Made by a program: the position numbers and the translations under genes
The notes under the pieces: generated by a model
What the model saw: only the letters and a program-made list of their open reading frames with translations
Told to the model about the DNA's origin: nothing
Databases searched by the model: none
NCBI RefSeq assembly: GCF_004217145.1
Contig: NZ_SHKR01000012.1
Coordinates: forward strand, 248,001-312,000
Reading direction: 5' to 3'
DNA length: 64,000 nt
Source of the DNA: Kribbella rubisoli
GTDB taxonomy: Bacteria; Actinomycetota; Actinomycetes; Propionibacteriales; Kribbellaceae
In this document: one piece after another, positions 8,596 to 17,195 of the stretch
Position numbering within the stretch: position 1 is the stretch's first letter
How the letters are laid out: every line of letters starts with the position of its first letter

Positions 8596-10694
8596 ACTCT
8601 GTCCTTACTCACTGTCCGTACTGCGCTCTGCAGTGCGCCACCACGCTGCACCCGGTCGCACGACCGGGTGCCGTGGAGGTGCGCCCCGCCGGTCAAGGCG
8701 GGCTGTGCCGCAAGGGCTGGACGGCTCCCGACGTACTCACGGTGCCGGACCGGCTCACCACGCCGCTGATCCGCAACGCCGCGGGCGAGCTGGTGGAGAC
8801 GAGTTGGGACACCGCGCTGGACTTCGTTGCCTCACGCATCCAGTCGCTGCAGGAGGCGCACGGCCGGGACGCGGTGGCGGTGTTCGGCGGCGGCGGGCTG
8901 ACGAACGAGAAGGCGTACGCGCTCGGGAAGTTCGCTCGGGTGGCGTTGAAGACGGCGAACGTGGACTACAACGGCCGGTTCTGTATGTCGTCGGCGGCAG
9001 CCGCGACGAACCGGGCGTTCGGGATCGACCGGGGGCTGCCGTTCCCGCTCGCTGATCTGGGCGGTGCGGGAGCGATTCTGCTGGTCGGCAGCAACATCGC
9101 GGAGACGATGCCGCCGGCGGTCAGGCATCTGCAAGGCGCAAGGGACGCGGGTGGACTTCTGGTCGTCGACCCGCGCCACTCGGCCACCGCTGGGTTGACT
9201 GCCGACAGCGGCGGCATCCACCTGCAGGCGACACCCGGCACGGACCTCGCCTTGGTGCTTGCTCTGACACACGTGGTTCTGCAGGAGGGCCTTGCGGACA
9301 CCGCGTACTTGGGCGAGCGGGTCGATGATCCGGACTTGCTGATTCGCTCCACGGCTTCCTGGTGGCCGGAGCGCGCCGAGCGAGTGACCGGTGTGCCTGC
9401 TGCGACGATCCGTCAGGCCGCGCGGGTGCTGGCGGCGGCCGCTCCGCTTCATGGTGGCGCGGGTGCGTTCATCCTGACCGGGCGTGGGGCCGAGCAGCAC
9501 AGCAAAGGCACAGACACGGTGACTGCTTGTATCAACCTTGCGCTGGCGCTCGGGCTGCCCGGTCGGTTGGGGAGCGGGTACGGGTGCATCACGGGGCAGG
9601 GGAACGGGCAGGGCGGTCGGGAGCACGGGCAGAAGGCTGATCAGCTGCCCGGTTATCGGAGTATTTCCGACCCGGCGGCTCGTGCGCACCTGATGCGGGT
9701 CTGGGATGTGAACGACCTGCCCGGCCCCGGGAAGAGCGCGGTTGAACTGATCAACTCGCTCGGGCAGGCAGACGGTCCCAAGGCGTTGATGGTCCACGGA
9801 AGCAATCTCCTGGTGTCCGCCCCGAACCTCGCCTCGGTCCGTGAGCGGCTTGCTTCGTTGGAATTGCTGGTGGTTGCGGACGTGGTGCCGTCCGAGACCG
9901 CGCTGCTGGCGGACGTCGTGTTTCCGGTGACGCAGTGGGCCGAAGAGGACGGGACGATGACGTCGCTCGAGGGGCGGGTACTGCGGCGCCGTACCGCCGC
10001 ACCGCCTCCTGGCGAGGTGCGGAGCGACCTCGCGGTGTTCGCCGGTCTGGCCGAAAGGCTCGGTAGTAAAGGGTTCTCGACCGATCCGGCTGAGGTCTTC
10101 GAAGAGCTTCGGCGGGCGAGTGCCGGTGGACGGGCCGACTATTCGGGGATCACGTGGGACCGGTTGGATGCCGGCGAGGTGCTGTTCTGGCCGGTGCCGC
10201 AGGAAGGACATCCCGGTACGCCGCGGTTGTTCGCGGACGGGTTCCCGACGCCGGACGGGCGCGCGCATGTGGTGGCTGTCGATCATCGGCCGGTGGCGGA
10301 CGATCTCAACGCCGAATCGCCGCTGTACTTGGTGACTGGGCGCTTGTTGCAGCATTACCAGAGCGGTGCGCAGACGCGGCGGGTGCCGGAGTTGGCCGAG
10401 GCAGAGCCGGAGGTGTTCGCGGAGATTCATCCGCGGGTGGCCGCGCAGTTGGGGATCGGCGACGGGCGGCCGGTGCGGTTGCGTACTGCTCGTGGGTCGA
10501 TGGTGCTACCGGCGCGGGTGACGACCGACGTACGGCCGGACACGGTGTTCGTGCCGTTCCACTTCGGTGGCGTCGAGGCTGTCAACGAGCTGACCAACGA
10601 TGTGCTCGACCCGGTGTCGGGGATGCCTGAGTTCAAAGCGTGTGCCGTCGAAGTCACCGCTGCCGTTGTACCGGCGACGGGAGTGTCGGCATGA
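8592..10694 (+). CDS. nasC: Assimilatory nitrate reductase, catalytic molybdopterin subunit
   Basis: A 700-residue molybdopterin oxidoreductase that reduces nitrate to nitrite in the cytosol. The N-terminal [4Fe-4S] site has cysteines 8, 11, 15 and 39 (HCPYCALQC, then GLCRKGW). The likely molybdenum-ligand cysteine is C131 in NGRFCMSSA. Later blocks are VGSNIAETMPP, GRGAEQHSKGTDT, GQGNGQGGREHGQKADQLPG (a nitrate-reductase/formate-dehydrogenase signature) and a C-terminal molydopterin dinucleotide-binding barrel beginning near LYLVTGRLLQHY. There is no signal peptide and no C-terminal [2Fe-2S] extension, which sets it apart from the long enterobacterial NasA; the following gene carries that cluster. 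The GTG start overlaps narK (GTGA), and the stop overlaps the next ATG (ATGA). Confidence 0.93.
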   Translation: MNSVLTHCPYCALQCATTLHPVARPGAVEVRPAGQGGLCRKGWTAPDVLTVPDRLTTPLIRNAAGELVETSWDTALDFVASRIQSLQEAHGRDAVAVFGGGGLTNEKAYALGKFARVALKTANVDYNGRFCMSSAAAATNRAFGIDRGLPFPLADLGGAGAILLVGSNIAETMPPAVRHLQGARDAGGLLVVDPRHSATAGLTADSGGIHLQATPGTDLALVLALTHVVLQEGLADTAYLGERVDDPDLLIRSTASWWPERAERVTGVPAATIRQAARVLAAAAPLHGGAGAFILTGRGAEQHSKGTDTVTACINLALALGLPGRLGSGYGCITGQGNGQGGREHGQKADQLPGYRSISDPAARAHLMRVWDVNDLPGPGKSAVELINSLGQADGPKALMVHGSNLLVSAPNLASVRERLASLELLVVADVVPSETALLADVVFPVTQWAEEDGTMTSLEGRVLRRRTAAPPPGEVRSDLAVFAGLAERLGSKGFSTDPAEVFEELRRASAGGRADYSGITWDRLDAGEVLFWPVPQEGHPGTPRLFADGFPTPDGRAHVVAVDHRPVADDLNAESPLYLVTGRLLQHYQSGAQTRRVPELAEAEPEVFAEIHPRVAAQLGIGDGRPVRLRTARGSMVLPARVTTDVRPDTVFVPFHFGGVEAVNELTNDVLDPVSGMPEFKACAVEVTAAVVPATGVSA

Positions 10695-13600
10695 GGGTAG
10701 TCATCATCGGCGGCGGGATGGCCGGGCGGCGGTTGGCCGAGCTGTTGCCGTCGTACGACGTGACTGTGCTCGGCGACGAGGCGTCGTACAACCGGAGCAG
10801 GCTGACTGAGTACGTCGCCGGCCGCGCCGAGCCGCTGATGGGCGGCGAGCCGGTGGCCACCGCCGTGGGGGTGGACCGCGACCGCCGCGTGGTGCGTGAT
10901 GCCACCGGGCGCGAGTGGGGTTATGACCGGCTGGTGTTCGCGACTGGGGCGGTGCCGACGGTGCCTGCTGAGGTTGTCGCGGCGGATGGGGTGCAGACCC
11001 TGCGGTCGGTTGAGGATGCGCGAACGATTGTCGCGGCGGCCGGGGCGGTACGGCGGGCGGTCGTGCTGGGTGGCGGTGTGCTCGGTGTCGAGGCTGCTTG
11101 TGCGCTGCGGGAGCGCGGGGTCGCCGTGACGCTGGTGCACGACGGGGAAACGCTTCTGGACAAGACGATCCGTGCGTCTGCCGGGCGGCGGGTCACGCGG
11201 GCGGTGCGGGAGCTGGGTGTCGAAGTACTGCTCAACACGACGCTCGACGGGACGGATGTTCGGGACGGGCGCTTCCGGGCGTTGAACTTGCGCAGTGGGC
11301 GGCAGGTGTACGGCGAGTTGCTGGTGGTCGCGTGCGGGGTGCGACCGCGCACCGAGCTGGCGACCGGTCTCACAGTCCGCACCGGCATCGTCGTCGACCA
11401 CACCCTCACGAGCCCCGACGACCCGAACGTTCACGCAATCGGCGACTGCGCCGAGGTAGAAGGCCGCCTGACCGGCACGGTCGCCTCCGCGTGGGCGCAC
11501 GCCGAAGCCCTGTCCCGCCAGTTCTTGGGAGAGACCGCGGAGCTGCCCGACTACGAGGTCGTGCGGCTGACGGCCGGTGGGCTGGATGTACTTGTGCTGG
11601 GCGACAAGGACGAGGCCGGCGAGGTTGTTCGGCTGGAGGACGGCAGCAGGTATGTGCGGGCCGTCCTGCGGGACGGCGTCGTGCGGTCGGCGGTCGTGGT
11701 GGGTGCGCCGGAGGTGGCGGCGGAGTTGGTGTTGCTGGCGGATCGGGGGACGCCGGTCGTTGCGGACGGGCTGCTGGCGGAGTCCGCCGTACCGGCAAAG
11801 AGGGTGCCGACCGTGTGTCGGTGCAACGGGGTTACCAGGGTCGCGATCGAGGCGGCCTGGCGTGGGGGTGCCGACAGTGTCGACGGCATCGCCGCCACGA
11901 CGCGGGCGACGACCGGGTGCGGGAGCTGCACCGGCGCCGTCGGCGAACTGCTCGACCGCTTCCGGCGCGGCGAGACCGAACCAGTCCCGAGCAGGAGGGC
12001 GACGATGGCAGAGCTGAAGAAGGCCAAACACGTTGTGGTGGTCGGCGGTGGCATGGTCGCCCACCGGTTGGTCGAGGCGCTGCGGCAGCGTGACACCGAG
12101 ATCACCTATCGCATCACGGTGTTCGCCGAGGAGCCACGGCTCCCTTACGACCGGGTCGCGCTGACCAGCTACTTCTCCGGCCGCGACCCGCACGACCTGT
12201 CCCTCGGCGACCCCGACCTGTGGGACGACCCGGCGGTGAACCTGCGCAAGGGCGTCCAGATCACTTCGATCGACACGACGGCGAAGATCGTGACGACTGG
12301 ACGCGGCGAACAGGTCGGGTACGACGAACTCGTCCTGGCGACCGGTTCCGCGGCGTTCATCCCGCCCGTGAAGAACAACGACGCGCAGGGCTGCTTCGTC
12401 TACCGGACCATCGACGATGTCGCCGCGCTGCGCGTGTACGTCGAGCGCCTGAAATCCGAAGGCAAGCAGGTCAACGGTGTCGTCGTCGGCGGCGGTCTGC
12501 TCGGCCTTGAGGCTGCGGGTGCGCTGAGGGCGCTCGACGCTGCCACGAAGGTCGTCGAGTTCGCGCCGCGGCTGATGCCGTTGCAGGTCGACGAGGGTGG
12601 CGGTTCCGCGCTGGCCAGGTTGATCGAGGGGCTCGACGTCGAAGTACTGACCGCAACGCAGTGCCAGCGCGTCAAGCTCACCACCCAGGGCGCGGCCCGG
12701 GCAATGGCTGTTGCCGACGGCCCCGATCTGCCGGCTGACGTGGTGGTGTTCGCGACCGGCGTGCGCCCGCGCGACGAGCTCGGCCGCGAGGCCGGTCTGG
12801 AGATCGGCGAGCGCGGCGGTGTCGTTGTCGACGAGGCCTGCCGTACGTCGGTGCCTGGGGTGTGGGCGATCGGTGAAGTCGCCTGCATCGAAGGCCGCGT
12901 GTGGGGATTGATTGCCCCCGGCTACACCATGGCCGAGATCGTTGCCGACCGCCTATTAGGCGGCGAGGCAACGTTCCCCGGCGCGGACACGTCGACCAAG
13001 TTGAAGCTGCTCGGCGTCGATGTCGCGAGCTTCGGCGATGCGTTCGGCGCGACCGAGGGCGCGCTCGACATCGTGTACGCCGACCCGGTGGCCGGCGTCT
13101 ACAAGAAGCTCGTGCTGTCCGACGACGCTCGTACGCTGCTCGGCGGGATCCTCGTCGGCGACGCATCGGCGTACTCCGGACTGCGCCCGATGGTCGGCCG
13201 CGAACTCGGTGCGGACCCGGCCGCGTTCCTGCTGCCGGAGGGTGCCGCGCCGGTGCAGCTCGAGCTGCCGGACGACGCGCCGGTGTGCTCGTGCAACAAC
13301 GTCGACGCGGGCACGATCCGCTGCGCGGTTGGCGACGGGTGTGGCGACATCAAGTCGGTGTGCGGGAAGACGCGAGCTGGAACCAGCTGTGGTTCATGCC
13401 TGCCGGTGGTCAAGAATCTGCTCAACGCCGAGCTCGCCAAGGCCGGTGTCGAGGTCAGCAAGGCGCTGTGCGAGCACTTCGCACTTTCGCGGGCCGAGCT
13501 CTTCGACGTCGTCCGGATCACCGAGCTGCGGACGTTCAGCGAGATCGTCGAGCGGCACGGGACCGGGCGCGGCTGCGACATCTGCAAGCCCGTCGTGGCG

Positions 13601-14584
13601 TCGATCCTGGCGAGCCTGGACCCGGCCGGTCACGTCCTCGAGGGCGAGCGCGCGACGCTGCAGGACACGAACGACCACGTGATGGCCAACATGCAGAAGG
13701 ACGGCACGTACTCCGTCGTACCGCGCATCCCCGGCGGTGAGATCACGCCGGAGGGGCTGATCACGATCGGCGAGGTGGCGCGCGACTTCGGGCTGTACAC
13801 GAAGATCACCGGCGGGCAGCGGGTCGACCTGTTCGGTGCGCGGATCGAACAGCTGCCGGCGATCTGGACGCGGCTGGTCGACGCCGGGTTCGAATCCGGA
13901 CATGCGTATGGCAAAGCGCTGCGGACGGTGAAGTCGTGCGTCGGGTCCACCTGGTGCAGGTACGGCGTACAGGACTCCGTCGGGATGGCAATCGCGCTCG
14001 AGCTGCGGTACCGCGGGCTGCGGTCGCCGCACAAGCTCAAGCTCGGCGTGTCCGGGTGTGCGCGCGAGTGCGCCGAGGCACGCGGCAAGGACGTCGGCGT
14101 GATCGCGACCGAGAAGGGCTGGAACGTGTACGTCGGCGGCAACGGCGGGATGACGCCGCGGCACGCCGAGCTGCTCGCATCCGATCTGACCGACGAAGAG
14201 CTTTTCCGGACCGTCGATCGATTCCTCATGTACTACATCCGAACCGGGGACCGTCTGCAGCGGACGGCGGTGTGGATGCGCGAGCTCGAGGGCGGCCTCA
14301 ACCACGTGCGCGACGTCGTACTGAATGACAGCCTCGGGATCGCCGCCGACCTGGATGCCGCCATGGCTCGTCATGTCGACTCGTACGTCGACGAGTGGCA
14401 GGCGACGCTGAACGACCCGCAGAAGCTGGCCCGGTTCGTGTCGTTCGTGAACGCGCCGGACCAGCCCGACGCCGACCTGCGCTACGTGGTCGAGCGCAGT
14501 CAGCCGCGCCCGGCCAGCCCGGCCGAACGCGGACAGTTGGAGCCGGTCCTGCTGGCCGGCCCCCGATTGGAGGTACGCCGATGA
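10691..14584 (+). CDS. nirB: In-frame fusion: nitrate reductase electron-transfer flavoprotein + nitrite reductase large subunit
   Basis: One uninterrupted frame of 1297 residues covers two proteins normally encoded separately. Residues 1-438 form a pyridine-nucleotide-disulfide oxidoreductase (VVIIGGGMAGRRLAELL, GGGVLGVEAA, AIGDCAEVEG) ending in a BFD-type [2Fe-2S] domain with C376, C378, C410 and C413; it probably feeds electrons to the nitrate reductase upstream. From residue 439 a complete NirB follows: a second FAD/NAD module (VVVVGGGMVAHRLVEAL), BFD-like CSCNN...TSCGSC, then the siroheme/[4Fe-4S] half with cysteines at NirB positions 645, 651, 685 and 689. NirB reduces nitrite to ammonium with NADH. 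An AGGAGG 6 nt before the internal ATG at 12005 allows separate NirB synthesis, so the cell may make a fusion, two proteins, or both. A lost stop codon or assembly error is not excluded. Confidence 0.85.
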   Translation: MRVVIIGGGMAGRRLAELLPSYDVTVLGDEASYNRSRLTEYVAGRAEPLMGGEPVATAVGVDRDRRVVRDATGREWGYDRLVFATGAVPTVPAEVVAADGVQTLRSVEDARTIVAAAGAVRRAVVLGGGVLGVEAACALRERGVAVTLVHDGETLLDKTIRASAGRRVTRAVRELGVEVLLNTTLDGTDVRDGRFRALNLRSGRQVYGELLVVACGVRPRTELATGLTVRTGIVVDHTLTSPDDPNVHAIGDCAEVEGRLTGTVASAWAHAEALSRQFLGETAELPDYEVVRLTAGGLDVLVLGDKDEAGEVVRLEDGSRYVRAVLRDGVVRSAVVVGAPEVAAELVLLADRGTPVVADGLLAESAVPAKRVPTVCRCNGVTRVAIEAAWRGGADSVDGIAATTRATTGCGSCTGAVGELLDRFRRGETEPVPSRRATMAELKKAKHVVVVGGGMVAHRLVEALRQRDTEITYRITVFAEEPRLPYDRVALTSYFSGRDPHDLSLGDPDLWDDPAVNLRKGVQITSIDTTAKIVTTGRGEQVGYDELVLATGSAAFIPPVKNNDAQGCFVYRTIDDVAALRVYVERLKSEGKQVNGVVVGGGLLGLEAAGALRALDAATKVVEFAPRLMPLQVDEGGGSALARLIEGLDVEVLTATQCQRVKLTTQGAARAMAVADGPDLPADVVVFATGVRPRDELGREAGLEIGERGGVVVDEACRTSVPGVWAIGEVACIEGRVWGLIAPGYTMAEIVADRLLGGEATFPGADTSTKLKLLGVDVASFGDAFGATEGALDIVYADPVAGVYKKLVLSDDARTLLGGILVGDASAYSGLRPMVGRELGADPAAFLLPEGAAPVQLELPDDAPVCSCNNVDAGTIRCAVGDGCGDIKSVCGKTRAGTSCGSCLPVVKNLLNAELAKAGVEVSKALCEHFALSRAELFDVVRITELRTFSEIVERHGTGRGCDICKPVVASILASLDPAGHVLEGERATLQDTNDHVMANMQKDGTYSVVPRIPGGEITPEGLITIGEVARDFGLYTKITGGQRVDLFGARIEQLPAIWTRLVDAGFESGHAYGKALRTVKSCVGSTWCRYGVQDSVGMAIALELRYRGLRSPHKLKLGVSGCARECAEARGKDVGVIATEKGWNVYVGGNGGMTPRHAELLASDLTDEELFRTVDRFLMYYIRTGDRLQRTAVWMRELEGGLNHVRDVVLNDSLGIAADLDAAMARHVDSYVDEWQATLNDPQKLARFVSFVNAPDQPDADLRYVVERSQPRPASPAERGQLEPVLLAGPRLEVRR
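11993..11998 (+). promoter_or_regulatory. Perfect internal Shine-Dalgarno for NirB
   Basis: AGGAGG is followed by six nucleotides and ATG at 12005, inside the continuous frame. This is one of the strongest ribosome-binding sites in the window. It supports an independent 859-residue NirB (12005-14584) beginning MAELKKAKHVVVVGGGM, a typical NirB start. Confidence 0.75.
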
Positions 14585-14898
14585 TGGTCTGTGAGTACGA
14601 CGTCCTGCTGCCGGAGCGCGGTGTCGCGGCACTGCTCGGCGAGGTGCAGATCGCGTTGTTCCGCACCCACGACGGCGAGGTGTTTGCCCTCGGCAACCAG
14701 GATCCGTTCAGCGGGGCGAACGTGATGTCGCGCGGCATCGTCGGCAGCCGCGGCGACGTACCGACGGTGGCGTCGCCGATGTTCAAGCAGGTCTTCTCGC
14801 TGCGCACGGGGGAGTGCCTGGACGACCCGGAGGTCTCGCTGCCGGTGTATCCGGTCGAGGTCGTCGACGGTCAGGTCGTGGTGGGCTCCGGTGCCTAA
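14581..14898 (+). CDS. nirD: Nitrite reductase small subunit NirD
   Basis: A 105-residue Rieske-fold protein that partners NirB in NADH-dependent nitrite reduction. Recognisable stretches are VALFRTHDGEVFAL-like IALFRTHDGEVFALGNQDPFS, followed by MSRGIVGS and SPMFKQVFSLRTGECLDD. As is normal for NirD, the Rieske cysteine/histidine ligands are absent, so no cluster is expected. The start is ATG at 14581, preceded by GGAGG with a 7-nt spacer; a second ATG follows at once. It overlaps the nirB stop by 4 bp and the next gene by 8 bp, so subunit amounts are likely coupled by translation. Confidence 0.92.
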   Translation: MMVCEYDVLLPERGVAALLGEVQIALFRTHDGEVFALGNQDPFSGANVMSRGIVGSRGDVPTVASPMFKQVFSLRTGECLDDPEVSLPVYPVEVVDGQVVVGSGA

Positions 14899-16015
14899 GC
14901 AAGGGCCGCTCAGCGGCTGCACGATCGCGATCACCGCGCATCGGCGCGCGGAGGATCTGATCGCGTCGTTCGAGCGGCGGGGCGCCAAGGTGCTGCACGC
15001 GCCGACGCTGCAGATCGTGCCGGTCGCGGACGACCATGCGCTGATCGAGGCGACCCGGCGGGTGATCGCGAACCCGCCGGACGATGTCGTGGTCACCACC
15101 GCGGTCGGGTTCCGCGGGTGGGTCGAGGCGGCCGACACCGCGGGGCTGGCCGCTGACCTGCTGGGCACGTTGGAGCAGTCGCGGATTCTCGCTCGCGGCC
15201 CGAAGGCGCGCGGGGCGATCCGGGCGGCCGGGTTGGTCGAGCACTGGTCGGCGCGGTCGGAGACGACGGCCGAGGTGGTGGAGTGGTTACGTACGCAAGG
15301 CGTGCACGGGCGGAAGATCGTCGTACAGCTGCATGGATTGTCGGATCCGGCGTTGCAGGATGCGTTGCGTTCGGCGGGGGCGTCGGTGCGCGGGCTGGAG
15401 GTGTATCGGTGGGGGCCCGCGCCTGATCCGGTCGTGGTCGAGCGGATGATCTCGCAGATATGTGCGGGCACGGTGGATGCCGTCGTGCATACGTCGGCGC
15501 CGGGTGCGCAGGCGATGCTCGATGCGGCGGCGTTGACCGGGCAGTACGACGCGTTGGTGTCGGCGCTGCGGACGGGACGTGTGCTGAACGCTTGTGTCGG
15601 GCCGGTGACGGCGGGGCCGTTCGTGGCGTTGGGGCTCGAGCCGCTGGTGCCGGATCGGTTTCGGTTGGGCGCGTTGATCCGGATCGTGACCGATCGGCTG
15701 ACCGACGACAACGCTCGATCGATCGAGACGGAGTTCGGGCTGCTGGTGATTCGCGGTGGGGCGGCGGTGCTGGACGGCGTCGTACTACCGCTCGGGCCGG
15801 GGCCTCGCGCCGTACTCGCGGCGTTGGTGGCTGCGGGCGGTGATGTGGTGTCGCGGCCGGAGTTGCTCGCTGTGCTTCCTGGTGCTGAGGATGTCCACGC
15901 TGTCGAGGTGACGGTGAATCGGTTGCGGACGGCTGTCGGTCGGCCTGAGCTGGTCCGCACAGTGGTCCGCCGTGGTTACCGGCTCGCTGTCGAGCCTGCG
16001 GGGGTGCCTTCGTGA
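14891..16015 (+). CDS. Uroporphyrinogen-III synthase domain fused to an OmpR-type winged helix
   Basis: A 374-residue two-part protein. Residues 1-~265 match the HemD fold (GCTIAITAHRRAEDL near the start, DDVVVTTAVGFRGWVEA, then SRILARGPKARGAIRAAG and VHTSAPGAQAMLDAA). Residues ~285-372 form a winged helix of the OmpR C-terminal type (ALVAAGGDVVSRPELLA, then VEVTVNRLRTAVG and TVVRRGYRL). HemD makes uroporphyrinogen III, the precursor of siroheme needed by NirB; the DNA-binding part suggests a tetrapyrrole-linked regulator of nitrogen genes. The mycobacterial protein Rv0260c has the same layout beside narK3. Whether catalysis is retained cannot be told. The GTG start lies 8 bp inside nirD. Confidence 0.85.
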   Translation: MPKQGPLSGCTIAITAHRRAEDLIASFERRGAKVLHAPTLQIVPVADDHALIEATRRVIANPPDDVVVTTAVGFRGWVEAADTAGLAADLLGTLEQSRILARGPKARGAIRAAGLVEHWSARSETTAEVVEWLRTQGVHGRKIVVQLHGLSDPALQDALRSAGASVRGLEVYRWGPAPDPVVVERMISQICAGTVDAVVHTSAPGAQAMLDAAALTGQYDALVSALRTGRVLNACVGPVTAGPFVALGLEPLVPDRFRLGALIRIVTDRLTDDNARSIETEFGLLVIRGGAAVLDGVVLPLGPGPRAVLAALVAAGGDVVSRPELLAVLPGAEDVHAVEVTVNRLRTAVGRPELVRTVVRRGYRLAVEPAGVPS

Positions 16016-16689
16016 CTGATCTTGTTGCCGTCGCCCACGGTACGGCGGACCCGCGCGGCATCCGGGTCGTGCATGAACTGGTGCGTGAGATGGCGCGACA
16101 GCGTCCCGAGTTGGCGATCTCGCTCGGCTTCGTCGACCTCAACCTTCCGGCGCTGCCCGAGCTGATGCGCCGAGTGGTTGCTGACAGCAACGAGGTTGTC
16201 GTGGTGCCGTTGTTGCTCAGCTCGGGCTATCACGTGTACGTCGATGTCGCCGCTGAGGTGGAGCGCTATCCGGGGCAGGTGCATGCGGCGGCTGCGCTCG
16301 GACCGGATCCCGACCTCGTCGACATCCTGGCCGATCGGCTCGGCGACCTCCGCCAGGTGGATCACGTCGTACTCGCCGCCGCCGGCTCGTCCGACCCGCG
16401 CGCACTGCTCGACTGCGAGCAGACCGCCGACCTCCTGTCCCACCGCATCAGCCGCCCGGTCCGCGTCGGCTACATCTCCGGCGCGGGCGAACGACTCCCC
16501 GCAGTCCTCGCCCGAACCCCCGGCCGAGTCGCGGTCGCGACGTACCTGCTGGCTCCGGGCTTCTTCGAGACCCTCGTACGCCGCCACGCCCACGGCCACG
16601 CGGTCGCCCCACCCCTAGGCGCCGACCCCCGCCTGGCCGCGCTGGCCGTCCGCAGGTACGACGAGGCGCTGCAGCTGTCGCCGGTCTGA
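16012..16689 (+). CDS. Sirohydrochlorin ferrochelatase (CbiX/SirB family)
   Basis: A 225-residue chelatase with two CbiX-like halves. The first begins LVAVAHGTADPRG, whose His is the expected metal/porphyrin ligand, with a second conserved site in VPLLLSSGYHVYVD. The C-terminal half is a degenerate repeat (VLAAAGSSDPRA, then YLLAPGFFETLV). It inserts iron into sirohydrochlorin to give siroheme, the NirB cofactor, or cobalt in cobalamin synthesis; the operon context favours siroheme. The GTG start overlaps the previous stop (GTGA). It is the last gene of the nitrate operon. No uroporphyrinogen-III methyltransferase is present nearby, so that step must be encoded elsewhere. Confidence 0.88.
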   Translation: MTDLVAVAHGTADPRGIRVVHELVREMARQRPELAISLGFVDLNLPALPELMRRVVADSNEVVVVPLLLSSGYHVYVDVAAEVERYPGQVHAAAALGPDPDLVDILADRLGDLRQVDHVVLAAAGSSDPRALLDCEQTADLLSHRISRPVRVGYISGAGERLPAVLARTPGRVAVATYLLAPGFFETLVRRHAHGHAVAPPLGADPRLAALAVRRYDEALQLSPV

Positions 16690-16725
16690 CGCCACGGTGC
16701 TTGCCTGCGCGGAGTTGCGGGCTGC

Positions 16726-17142
16726 TCAACTTCCTGGGGGCCGCTCCCATCTGAGTGCGCTCAGGTCTGCGCGGCAGCGGGTTTCTACTTCGGAGAGGTC
16801 GGCGAGGGTTTCTTCGATGTCGCGGCGGCGTTGTTCGAGTTCGGCCCGGCGGTGGGTTATCTGGTCGAGGAGATAGACCAGCTGGCCCTCTTCGCCGGGT
16901 TCGGCGTCGTACATGTCGACGATCTTGGCGATCTCGTCGAGGGAGAAGCCGAGGCGTTTGCCGCGGAGGATGAGGCCGAGGCGGACCTTGTCGCGGGGGT
17001 GGTAGACGCGAGCGGTGCCGCGGCGCTCGGGGGTGAGCAGGCCGCGGTCCTCGTAGAACCGGATCGTTCGCAGCGTGACGGCGTACTCGGTGGCGAGCTC
17101 GGCGATCGACCAGGTCTCAGCGGACACCTGGCTATTGTGCAT
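16726..17142 (-). CDS. MerR-family transcriptional regulator (LiuR-like)
   Basis: A 138-residue MerR protein: winged helix at residues ~11-80 (WSIAELATEYAVTLRTIRFYEDRGLL, then RVYHPRDKVRLGLILRGKRLGFSLDEI) followed by a coiled coil to the end (RRAELEQRRRDIEETL). The cysteines typical of metal sensors are missing (only one Cys), so an organic or acyl-CoA effector is more likely. It is divergent from an acyl-CoA dehydrogenase/carboxylase operon, the same arrangement as the LiuR regulators of branched-chain amino acid breakdown. The 53-bp shared gap holds a long palindrome that is its likely operator, so it would control itself and the operon. Confidence 0.87.
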   Translation of the reverse strand: MHNSQVSAETWSIAELATEYAVTLRTIRFYEDRGLLTPERRGTARVYHPRDKVRLGLILRGKRLGFSLDEIAKIVDMYDAEPGEEGQLVYLLDQITHRRAELEQRRRDIEETLADLSEVETRCRADLSALRWERPPGS

Positions 17143-17151
17143 GCAGCCCAG

Positions 17152-17183
17152 CGTGCTTTACGTTTACGTAAGCGTCAAGCACG
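17152..17183. promoter_or_regulatory. 32-bp inverted repeat, likely MerR/LiuR-type operator
   Basis: The sequence from 17152 to 17183 is a palindrome centred between 17167 and 17168 with only two mismatched base pairs. Its core is TTACGTAA, and the outer arms are CGTGCTT and AAGCACG. It fills most of the gap between the divergent MerR gene (start 17142) and acyl-CoA dehydrogenase gene (start 17196). The TTTACGTTTACGTAA-like content resembles known LiuR sites. Confidence 0.75.
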
Positions 17184-17195
17184 AAGGGGTGCCGC

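Noticed and set aside
8832..10430. 532-codon open frame opposite the nitrate reductase gene
   Set aside because: Composition is Arg/His/Pro-rich with no domain; the plus strand encodes a clear molybdopterin enzyme with all metal-binding cysteines.
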